Below are positions 1 through 4,659 of a stretch of 5,114 nt of DNA, piece after piece. A program made the translations under genes and the position numbers. The stretch is from SUG1106 sp964651095. Its GTDB lineage: Bacteria; Bacillota; Clostridia; Peptostreptococcales; Anaerovoracaceae. The stretch spans positions 1 to 5,114 of the forward strand of contig CAZYWO010000123.1 of assembly GCA_964651095.1 (NCBI GenBank), read 5' to 3'. The notes below the pieces were generated by a model. The model ran no database searches, was not told the DNA's origin, and worked only from the letters and a program-made list of their open reading frames with translations. Position 1 is the first letter of the stretch. Each line of letters begins with the position of its first letter.

Positions 1-222
1 AGACTTGTACATCTCATATAACTCATTATATGCCCGTTTCAAGTCCTGAGAATCGTATTTTGCAAAGGCATATCGAATAGACATCGGAAGTTCTTTCGAC
101 ATTTCAGCAACAGGGGGGAGGGAAGAAATCATAGAATACATAAGGGAATCAAGTATTCTAACACTTCCGTCACGACTGTCAATTGCAGCCTGAATACCAC
201 AAGATTTAAACGTATGTATCAT
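1..222 (-). CDS. scfB: SCIFF-peptide radical SAM maturase, N-terminal 74 codons (partial, runs off left edge)
   Basis: The frame is open from an ATG at 222 to the window edge and encodes 74 residues beginning MIHTFKSCGIQAAIDSRDGS. A GGAG ribosome binding site lies about 8 bases upstream. The opening M-I/V-H-x-F-K, the D-x-x-x-G-x-V-x-x-x-D segment (residues 15-25) and the later S-x-D-L-K-R-A-Y-N-E-L stretch (62-72) match what I recall of the N-terminal domain of the thioether-forming SCIFF maturase. In the family, a radical SAM enzyme with extra iron-sulfur clusters links cysteine sulfur to an acceptor residue in a small six-cysteine peptide. The radical SAM CxxxCxxC motif is outside the window, so catalysis cannot be confirmed here. 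The yajC and DUF3792 neighbours support the call, since these genes cluster with scfA-scfB in Clostridia. The segment usually read as D-V-N-S-G-A-V-H-V-V-D is diverged (D-S-R-D-G-S-V-R-I-L-D), and no precursor gene precedes it. Confidence 0.75.
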   Translation of the reverse strand, partial: MIHTFKSCGIQAAIDSRDGSVRILDSLMYSMISSLPPVAEMSKELPMSIRYAFAKYDSQDLKRAYNELYEMYKS

Positions 223-239
223 TTTAATCTCCGTTTTTT

Positions 240-260
240 AAAGTTCACATATGGAACTTT
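240..260. repeat. Short perfect hairpin between the DUF3792 gene and scfB
   Basis: AAAGTTC (240-246) and GAACTTT (254-260) form a 7-base-pair stem with a 7-base loop. It lies in the 39-base gap between the stop of the membrane protein gene and the start of scfB. On the minus strand it is followed by a run of A, not U, so it does not look like a terminator for this operon. It could affect mRNA processing or stability between the two genes, or be chance in AT-rich DNA. Confidence 0.4.
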
Positions 261-261
261 C

Positions 262-693
262 CTATTTTATATTTTTCTTTAATTTGGATTTTACACCAAC
301 TGGTTTATCTGCTCGTTTGTGTCCGAGTGCAGAGCCAACCACTGACGCTGGGATCACAAGAAGCGTATATAGAAGCGACAGCGGCATCTCTATCTGTGAC
401 CCCGGCAGCGGCAGAAAAGACAATAAATAGATGATTACCGCCGTAATCACACCTGACAGCAAACCGGACATAATACCGTCACCAGAAATACGAACAGCCG
501 CAATTCCGCCCGCAATTGCGCTCAAATATAGTGCACACAGGGACAACGGCATGGTTATGCCGTCTGGATCATCTGTTGTGTATGCAATCGCGCAGAAAAT
601 GAGGAGTAATAGAATTGCCGATATTGCCCATACCGCCTGTGCCTGTATAGATGAGATTAAAATACTCCTCTTTGCTTCATGAGAATTTTTCAT
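262..693 (-). CDS. DUF3792/TIGR04086-type four-helix membrane protein
   Basis: This 143-residue integral membrane protein has four clear hydrophobic segments at about residues 17-38, 49-69, 72-95 and 103-124. It has a basic N-terminus (KRS at 8-10) and a strongly basic tail (HKRADK, then KSKLKK). The second and third helices are joined by a short turn with glycines and a charged residue (RISGDG, 68-73). Length, four-helix layout and position directly after yajC and before the SCIFF maturase fit the TIGR04086/DUF3792 family. That family is known mainly from this Clostridial neighbourhood and has no established biochemical function. An almost full-length Shine-Dalgarno AAGGAGGT sits unusually close to the ATG, with about 4 bases after GGAGG. 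The gap to yajC is 96 bases and to scfB 39 bases, consistent with one operon. A role in peptide export or in the Sec-linked process is possible but is inference only. Confidence 0.75.
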   Translation of the reverse strand: MKNSHEAKRSILISSIQAQAVWAISAILLLLIFCAIAYTTDDPDGITMPLSLCALYLSAIAGGIAAVRISGDGIMSGLLSGVITAVIIYLLSFLPLPGSQIEMPLSLLYTLLVIPASVVGSALGHKRADKPVGVKSKLKKNIK

Positions 694-789
694 ACAACCT
701 CCTTATTTGAACTGTATTTTACTCTTTGTAAAATTCTATTCACCAGAGGGCCGAAAAATACCGTCATAAGAGAGAGGAGTTTTCATTCA

Positions 790-1119
790 TTATTCCGCGT
801 CTTCAGCGTGGATGTCAACATTTCGAACAGCAGTACGAAGAATTCTGATTTTGTTTCTCTCATTGCTGGTTTCAATAAGAACCGTTTCGTCCTTGATAGA
901 AACTATTTTGCCTATAATCCCGCCGATAGTTGTAATTTCATCGCCGACCTTAAGGTTGTTGCGCATATCATTGGACTCCTTCTCCTGCTTCTTCTGAGGA
1001 CGGTACATGAAAAAATAGAATATCGCAACCATGGCCACGAGCATAACGATGGTGGTTATCGCATTTGCTGTGTTTGTTCCGCTAGCAGTAGCAGCAGTGC
1101 TTTCAAGAAAATAGTACAT
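790..1119 (-). CDS. yajC: YajC, preprotein translocase accessory subunit
   Basis: The 109-residue protein has a short N-terminal segment, one membrane helix at about residues 20-38, then the family hallmark R-P-Q-K-K-Q (40-45). A small cytoplasmic domain follows with K-V-G-D-E-I-T-T-I-G-G-I-I-G-K-I (56-71) and a beta-rich end carrying I-E-T-S-N (82-86). Helix, PQKKQ and GDxxxTxGGxxG in this order and length are typical of YajC, which associates with SecD-SecF beside the SecYEG channel and assists protein export and membrane insertion. The ATG at 1119 has AAGGAG nine bases upstream. A good promoter just ahead (1153-1181) suggests yajC is the first gene of a transcript continuing into the DUF3792 and scfB genes. 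In many Clostridia secD and secF follow further along; they would be outside the window. The acidic C-terminus (AEDAE) is unremarkable. Confidence 0.93.
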   Translation of the reverse strand: MYYFLESTAATASGTNTANAITTIVMLVAMVAIFYFFMYRPQKKQEKESNDMRNNLKVGDEITTIGGIIGKIVSIKDETVLIETSNERNKIRILRTAVRNVDIHAEDAE

Positions 1120-1152
1120 TTATAAAACTCCTTAGAATTTGTATTCCTATCA

Positions 1153-1181
1153 ATTATATAACAAAATCTTCCGCGTTGCAA
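1153..1181 (-). promoter_or_regulatory. Housekeeping-type promoter for the yajC operon
   Basis: On the minus strand a -35 box TTGCAA (1181-1176) and a perfect -10 TATAAT (1158-1153) are separated by exactly 17 bases. The predicted start near 1146 gives a leader of roughly 27 bases before the yajC ATG, with AAGGAG at 1134-1129. The -35 matches consensus at four of six positions. No convincing terminator separates it from the URO-D-like gene upstream, so some read-through is possible. Confidence 0.65.
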
Positions 1182-1235
1182 TGACTTGGAGAACGAATTA
1201 ATAATAAGTTCATATTTCTTTCAACTGCGTACAAT

Positions 1236-1925
1236 TTATCTAATTCTGCCAAACGCACCGAGCAGAGATATCAGTTCAAGATAATTGTCGTCTGGAATCT
1301 CAAAACCTGAGCCGCAGGCCCACATGCCAAAATATTCATGAGACAGTCTTTCTACTGTAGAATAGATTTCAATCGGTGCACCGCGAAGGATGAAGTCCCG
1401 TCCCAATCCACCGAGTATCCGCATTTTGCTATTTGACTGCTTAACATATTGTAAATATGTTTCGGCGTTCATTGGAGCATACCAGCCGGAATCCCCTCTT
1501 TTTATCGCATCCTCTAAACTTCCATCCATACGAATTATCGGTAGAATATCAGACACAGCTCCGCCATACACGGCAGCAGTACATACAGTCGTAGAGTCTT
1601 CGGCAAGTTTCAAATCATGCTCATTACCGCAGATAATCCCAAATCCAATTCCATCCATGTTGTCGTAGCTTTCGATAGCATGAATCAATGCAAACTTTTT
1701 ATCATCTGCAAACAATCTTATATCACAAAATACCACATCCGCGCGAGTCCTGTGTGATAAGGCTGCCAAAGTATTGACATAGGCATCCGGTGTATCCCAC
1801 AAGTGTTCTCCACGTCTCCATATCAAAGTCTCAGCATGAGACCGTCGGATAAACGGCTCAAACAGCACGTTTTGTTTTGCATGACCGACTAAAAAATCAA
1901 GAAAATATTGTTTATTCTGAAACAT
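1236..1925 (-). CDS. Short uroporphyrinogen decarboxylase (URO-D)-like protein, function unknown
   Basis: The protein has 229 residues. I place the start at the ATG at 1925. The frame can be extended to a TTG at 1937, but that TTG-GAG stretch contains the ribosome binding site GGAG (1935-1932), six bases before the ATG. The C-terminal half resembles the end of the URO-D TIM barrel: I-L-G-G-L-G (170-175), R-G-A-P-I-E-I (181-187), then C-G-S-G-F-E-I-P-D-D-N (204-214). The N-terminal half has E-T-L-I-W-R-R-G (31-38) and R-A-D-V-V-F-C-D (61-68). It lacks the N-terminal arginine-containing RQAGR-type signature of HemE and is about 110 residues shorter than normal URO-D proteins, so it is unlikely to make heme. 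Relatives include corrinoid methyltransferases, but no zinc or cobalamin motif is evident. It appears to be a complete reduced family member rather than a broken gene, because it has its own promoter and ribosome binding site and no internal stop. Assignment to the fold is moderate, and no substrate is proposed. Confidence 0.6.
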   Translation of the reverse strand: MFQNKQYFLDFLVGHAKQNVLFEPFIRRSHAETLIWRRGEHLWDTPDAYVNTLAALSHRTRADVVFCDIRLFADDKKFALIHAIESYDNMDGIGFGIICGNEHDLKLAEDSTTVCTAAVYGGAVSDILPIIRMDGSLEDAIKRGDSGWYAPMNAETYLQYVKQSNSKMRILGGLGRDFILRGAPIEIYSTVERLSHEYFGMWACGSGFEIPDDNYLELISLLGAFGRIR

Positions 1926-1952
1926 AGTACACTCCAAATATATTATATGCCT

Positions 1953-1981
1953 ATTATATATGATCTTGTCAAAAATTTCAA
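1953..1981 (-). promoter_or_regulatory. Promoter for the URO-D-like gene
   Basis: The minus strand reads -35 TTGAAA (1981-1976), a 17-base spacer and -10 TATAAT (1958-1953). The likely transcription start near 1946 leaves about 20 bases before the ATG at 1925, enough for the GGAG at 1935-1932. A second pair, TTGACA (1972-1967) with TATAAT (1947-1942) and 19-base spacing, overlaps it but would start transcription at the ribosome binding site, so it is less likely. Confidence 0.6.
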
Positions 1982-2046
1982 TATGGAATTTCTGAAAGCT
2001 GCAATAAGAAGAAAAAGTTATAGAAAATTAATTTCAAAATCTATAA

Positions 2047-2075
2047 TTGACTTTCTTTTTTGAATCTGGTATAAT
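2047..2075 (+). promoter_or_regulatory. Strong extended -10 promoter for the 79-residue protein gene
   Basis: TTGACT (2047-2052) and TATAAT (2070-2075) are separated by 17 bases. TG at 2067-2068 gives an extended -10 (TGGTATAAT). The -35 matches at five of six positions and the -10 is perfect, so this should be a strong housekeeping promoter. The start is expected near 2082, producing a leader of about 110 bases. It diverges from the URO-D-like gene promoter, 65 bases away. Confidence 0.75.
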
Positions 2076-2079
2076 ATAA

Positions 2080-2148
2080 CAGTAATGAGGAGTTTTCAGC
2101 GCCCGTTGGGTTGAAGCTGCTCGTTGCCTCTATTCATGCGTTTTACTG
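2080..2148 (+). ncRNA. Candidate structured 5' leader RNA (unassigned)
   Basis: The leader after the promoter can fold in nested layers. CAGTAA (2080-2085) pairs with TTACTG (2143-2148). GAGG (2087-2090) pairs with CCTC (2127-2130). TTTCAG (2094-2099) pairs with TTGAAG (2111-2116, two G-U pairs), and CCC (2102-2104) pairs with GGG (2108-2110) around a three-base GTT turn. A competing pairing, CAGC (2097-2100) with GCTG (2116-2119), would exclude the third helix. It is more GC-rich than the flanking DNA. I do not recognise a known riboswitch or leader class. The outermost helix may begin before the transcription start, so the true boundaries are uncertain. Folding potential alone is weak evidence without covariation. 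Confidence 0.35.
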
Positions 2149-2190
2149 CTGTAATAGGATTTTAATTTATTTAAGAATGGAGATTATGAG

Positions 2191-2430
2191 ATGAAAAGAG
2201 TAAAGGCAGCTTGCATCTGCCAGACACTTCACTTTATGTTAAAAGAAGAAATAGACCATGACCTTGCGGTAAAGTTGGTTGAAGAAGAAGTTGCACAGTA
2301 TAAGGCAGGGCTTGAAAGAACACATACCAAGCACAAAATTGTTGAGGAAACCAAACAGCCTGACGGTTCGGTCATGATAAAAATTATCAAACAATATAAC
2401 CAGAACGATGTGGGCGAATATCTGAACTAA
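2191..2430 (+). CDS. Conserved-looking 79-residue protein of unknown function
   Basis: The gene encodes 79 residues from an ATG with GGAG (2179-2182) eight bases upstream. It is bracketed by its own strong promoter (2047-2075) and a strong terminator (2449-2490), which argues for a real, separately expressed gene. The start is basic with a Cys-Ile-Cys pair (C8, C10). A helix with many acidic and basic residues follows (about 18-43, E-E-I-D-H-D-L-A-V-K-L-V-E-E-E), then a turn rich in threonine, histidine and lysine. Two probable strands follow, K-I-V-E-E (49-53) and S-V-M-I-K-I-I-K-Q-Y (60-69), joined by Q-P-D-G. The end is acidic (V-G-E-Y-L-N). There is no signal peptide or membrane segment, so it is probably cytosolic. 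It resembles small hypothetical proteins I associate with Oscillospiraceae, but I cannot name a family. The helix plus beta-hairpin layout could bind nucleic acid or a partner protein, which is speculation. Confidence 0.8.
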   Translation: MKRVKAACICQTLHFMLKEEIDHDLAVKLVEEEVAQYKAGLERTHTKHKIVEETKQPDGSVMIKIIKQYNQNDVGEYLN

Positions 2431-2448
2431 CTAAACATATATCTCAAG

Positions 2449-2490
2449 AAAACAGCGTCTGATTTACAGAAATATCAGATGCTGTTTTTT
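2449..2490 (+). terminator. Intrinsic terminator after the 79-residue protein gene
   Basis: A 15-base-pair stem pairs AAAACAGCGTCTGAT (2449-2463) with ATCAGATGCTGTTTT (2474-2488), containing one G-U pair and a 10-base loop. The 3' side runs into six T (2485-2490). It begins 18 bases after the stop codon and isolates this gene from the sigma factor gene downstream. The 5' A run means it could also act weakly on minus-strand transcripts. Confidence 0.88.
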
Positions 2491-2513
2491 ATAAAATTTA
2501 TTGGGAATTTTTC

Positions 2514-2537
2514 GAACCTTTTCAAGCAGTAACGGTA
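2514..2537 (+). promoter_or_regulatory. Possible ECF-type promoter upstream of the sigma factor gene
   Basis: GAACCTTTT (2514-2522) resembles the AAC-core -35 element of many ECF sigma factors, and CGGTA (2533-2537) lies 15 bases after the AAC, close to the usual ECF -10 spacing. There is no good housekeeping -35 at the right distance from the TACAAT at 2536-2541. This would fit the sigma factor driving its own gene, which is common in the family, but a single site is weak evidence. Confidence 0.35.
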
Positions 2538-2595
2538 CAATATAGTGAAAACAAGTTGCAATGAGTTTTTTACAATTATATGACGGGAGTGTATC

Positions 2596-4365
2596 ATGTG
2601 GAAAGGCACAGAAGCAGAATTTGAAAACATAATAAACAAATATAAATCCTCTTTGTACGGAACAGCCTTTGCTTATTTGAACAGTAATTCTGAAATTGAT
2701 GATGTGGTACAAGAGACCTTTATTGAATTTTATTACAAGTACGACACCATAAGAGATAAGTCTAAAATCGGCGCGTGGTTGTGTGGTGTGTGCCGCAACA
2801 TCGCACTGAAACGGCTTCGCGCAACACGTTTTACATTGTCGCTGGATACTGCGGTACATAAATCCGAACAAGACCCAGCGGATTTGTACGAAAAAGTCGA
2901 TAAAATTCGCGAAATCAGGTCCGCCATCTCGCGATTGTCCAACCCGATTGCAGAAACTGTATCACTATACTATATTACCGGACTATCTGTGGCAAAAATT
3001 TCTGAACTTCTTTGTGTTCCACAAGGTACCGTGAAAAGCCGTTTGTATGAGGGACGGCGCAAATTGAAAGGGGAACTAAACTACATGATGGAATCTGAAT
3101 TGAAAAAAGAATACACAACAGATATCACTGAGAAAATCCGCAAAATCATTAGTGAAGCAGACTCAGCGATGAAAAATACAAATGACAACGCAGCAGTGCT
3201 AATGCTGGACTCGGCACTCAACGAAATTGGTGAGAATCATGAACATTACCGCCTTCTTGCTGAATTGTATCGCAAACGTGCCAAAGCTATCTTCATGACA
3301 GACCGTCAAAAGGCAACAGAAGACAACAGTCGCGCCCTTGAATATGCAAAATTGACTAAAGACGAAATTTTCATTGCCGAATATATGCTTGATGATGCTT
3401 TTAATGCCGCATCAAGCACAGAACAAGCGAATAAAATGCGCGATACATACAAGCTTGCGCAACGCAATGATCTCAACGGTATTTGCGCCGAGGCGGCATA
3501 CTGGATAGCAGTGAATGAAATCAAAGAAGGCAACGAACAGAAAGCGAGAGAAGGTCTTGCACTTGCCCTTGCGCATTATGAAAAGATAAAAGCAAACGAA
3601 AAAGCCAATGTCTGCGAGGGAGATGTTATCAGAATCCGTGCTATGGCAAATGCCGCACTGCAATCCCTTAATATGCTACGTGATGTGGGCAGAGAAATGG
3701 GAGACTGGTCAAGCTGCAACACATTCTGCCAGATATTCCACCGCTATGGAGAAACTATAACCTGCCATAACAACTATGGATGGGATATTCCTGGCAGACA
3801 GTATCATCATTATACGCCTTCTGGGTTGTTCGAAAGATGGGGATATCTATTTGCGGATGAGCTGCTTGAAAATGATTCAATAACATATGAATATTTTGAT
3901 TACTACAATGTCCTTATAAAGCGAACTTATACAGTTGTGGCACGAGACGAAGAAGTATCGACACCAGCAGGACATTTTTCCGGATGTATAAAACTTCAAA
4001 TCAAAGAAGAAATATCAGATATCGATACGGACGAAAAATGCGAATCCCTGAAATCTCTTATAAATTGCTGCAGTATAATCTGTCCGGGAATCGGAGAAGT
4101 CTATTATTCAAAGACATATCCCAATTCAATTGAGACAAATGAGCAATACGCCTTTACAAGCATGCTCTGCGCATATCGTACCGCTGAAAAATCCACACAT
4201 GTCATCCCGTTTGAAGAAGGAAACGAGTTTGAGTACATCAGTTACAATGCCAATATGAAACCTATTTCTGATGAATTTGTTTACCGTGATATTTACAAAA
4301 TTGATACCGTAGTCGACGATAGTACAATATATATGGCAAACTACGGATACTTATATGAGAAGTAA
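2596..4365 (+). CDS. ECF-type RNA polymerase sigma factor with a ~420-residue C-terminal extension
   Basis: The 589-residue protein starts at an ATG with GGGAG (2585-2589) six bases upstream. Residues about 7-76 form sigma region 2, with D-D-V-V-Q-E-T-F (35-42) and the -10-recognising G-A-W-L-C-G-V-C-R-N-I-A (59-70). Residues about 107-160 form region 4, with a helix-turn-helix ending G-T-V-K-S-R-L-Y-E-G-R-R-K-L (144-157) for -35 binding. Normal ECF factors end near residue 165-190. Here residues about 170-365 continue as amphipathic helices resembling tetratricopeptide-type repeats. Residues 370-589 look beta-rich, with V-S-T-P-A-G-H-F (454-461) and C-P-G-I-G-E-V-Y (496-503). Cysteine and histidine cluster at C374, C378, H382, C390 and H391, a possible metal or redox site. 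No membrane helix or anti-sigma gene is seen, so the extension may gate activity directly. ECF factors with C-terminal extensions are known (for example the ECF41 and ECF42 groups), but I do not recognise this beta domain. Confidence 0.88.
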   Translation: MWKGTEAEFENIINKYKSSLYGTAFAYLNSNSEIDDVVQETFIEFYYKYDTIRDKSKIGAWLCGVCRNIALKRLRATRFTLSLDTAVHKSEQDPADLYEKVDKIREIRSAISRLSNPIAETVSLYYITGLSVAKISELLCVPQGTVKSRLYEGRRKLKGELNYMMESELKKEYTTDITEKIRKIISEADSAMKNTNDNAAVLMLDSALNEIGENHEHYRLLAELYRKRAKAIFMTDRQKATEDNSRALEYAKLTKDEIFIAEYMLDDAFNAASSTEQANKMRDTYKLAQRNDLNGICAEAAYWIAVNEIKEGNEQKAREGLALALAHYEKIKANEKANVCEGDVIRIRAMANAALQSLNMLRDVGREMGDWSSCNTFCQIFHRYGETITCHNNYGWDIPGRQYHHYTPSGLFERWGYLFADELLENDSITYEYFDYYNVLIKRTYTVVARDEEVSTPAGHFSGCIKLQIKEEISDIDTDEKCESLKSLINCCSIICPGIGEVYYSKTYPNSIETNEQYAFTSMLCAYRTAEKSTHVIPFEEGNEFEYISYNANMKPISDEFVYRDIYKIDTVVDDSTIYMANYGYLYEK

Positions 4366-4404
4366 ACCGCACTATATTTCATAAAATAATACTCAAAATT
4401 TCGT

Positions 4405-4488
4405 AAAATCTCTTGACATAGAAAGCAGGCTGTGATATTCTATAAGAAAGAATACATGTTCTGAACTTTCGTTTGTCAAGAGGTTTTT
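4405..4488 (+). terminator. Long imperfect inverted repeat, possible terminator of the sigma factor gene
   Basis: AAAATCTCTTGACA (4405-4418) pairs with TGTCAAGAGGTTTT (4474-4487), 14 pairs with one G-U. Inside it GAAAG (4421-4425) pairs with CTTTC (4466-4470), and TATTC (4436-4440) pairs with GAATA (4450-4454). The 3' arm ends in five T, 39-120 bases after the sigma gene stop, so it can serve as a terminator. The other strand also ends in a T run. The central part is long and irregular for a simple terminator, and promoter-like boxes lie in both arms, so its role is uncertain. Confidence 0.5.
4413..4441 (+). promoter_or_regulatory. Promoter-like boxes inside the inverted repeat
   Basis: TTGACA (4413-4418), a perfect -35, stands 17 bases before TATTCT (4436-4441), which is preceded by TGA as in an extended -10. 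Transcription would start near 4448 and run through the right arm toward the Xre gene. The mirror image on the minus strand is TTGACA (4479-4474) and TATTCT (4454-4449) with 19-base spacing. The right arm could terminate or attenuate a transcript from the left one. Confidence 0.4.
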
Positions 4489-4557
4489 ATGTCCACATGA
4501 ATTTTCTTCTCCATATCAAATAAATATGAATAAAATGTAAATTACGTGTGCTTTCCC

Positions 4558-4586
4558 TTGACCTTGTCAAAACAATATTATATAAT
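4558..4586 (+). promoter_or_regulatory. Promoter of the Xre regulator gene with overlapping dyad operator
   Basis: TTGACC (4558-4563) and a perfect TATAAT (4581-4586) are separated by 17 bases, a strong housekeeping promoter starting near 4593. A perfect 13-base dyad TTGAC-CTT-GTCAA (4558-4570) covers the -35 box and the start of the spacer. A repressor bound there would block RNA polymerase. Since Xre proteins bind short dyads and usually control their own genes, self-repression is the natural reading but is inferred. Confidence 0.7.
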
Positions 4587-4606
4587 ATATATACACTCAA
4601 TGTTTC

Positions 4607-4623
4607 GTGATGTGCTTTATCAC
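4607..4623 (+). repeat. Short dyad in the leader of the Xre gene
   Basis: GTGAT (4607-4611) and ATCAC (4619-4623) form a five-base-pair inverted repeat with a seven-base loop, about 15-30 bases after the predicted transcription start and 24 bases before the ribosome binding site. It may be a weak RNA hairpin or a second operator half-site pair. It differs in sequence from the TTGAC/GTCAA dyad over the -35 box. Confidence 0.3.
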
Positions 4624-4659
4624 AGAGCATGTCAATTATAATAAAAGAGGTTGTAAACT

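Noticed and set aside
716..734. Seven-base-pair hairpin ATTTTAC/GTAAAAT between yajC and the DUF3792 gene
   Set aside because: It is AT-only apart from one pair and has no T run; probably a chance structure, at most a minor mRNA feature.
679..1125. Plus-strand open frame of 148 codons opposite yajC
   Set aside because: It is antisense to a well recognised yajC gene and low in complexity (runs of Leu and Ser), as expected from the reverse of a membrane-helix coding strand.
1926..1937. TTG start that would add four residues to the URO-D-like protein
   Set aside because: The TTGGAG stretch contains the ribosome binding site for the ATG at 1925, so translation should begin at that ATG.
1966..1972. 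TTGTCAA shared by the URO-D-like gene promoter and the Xre gene promoter region as a common operator
   Set aside because: TGTCAA also occurs inside coding DNA (near 178 and 813), so a lone half-site at 1966 is not evidence of shared control.
2136..2165. Nine-codon frame M-R-F-T-A-V-I-G-F in the leader of the 79-residue protein gene
   Set aside because: There is no ribosome binding site and no regulatory codon run; frames of this length arise easily by chance.
2464..2942. Minus-strand open frames of 69-135 codons overlapping the start of the sigma factor gene
   Set aside because: They lie antisense to a protein with clear sigma-factor domains, lack good ribosome binding sites and run through the terminator or have no recognisable composition.
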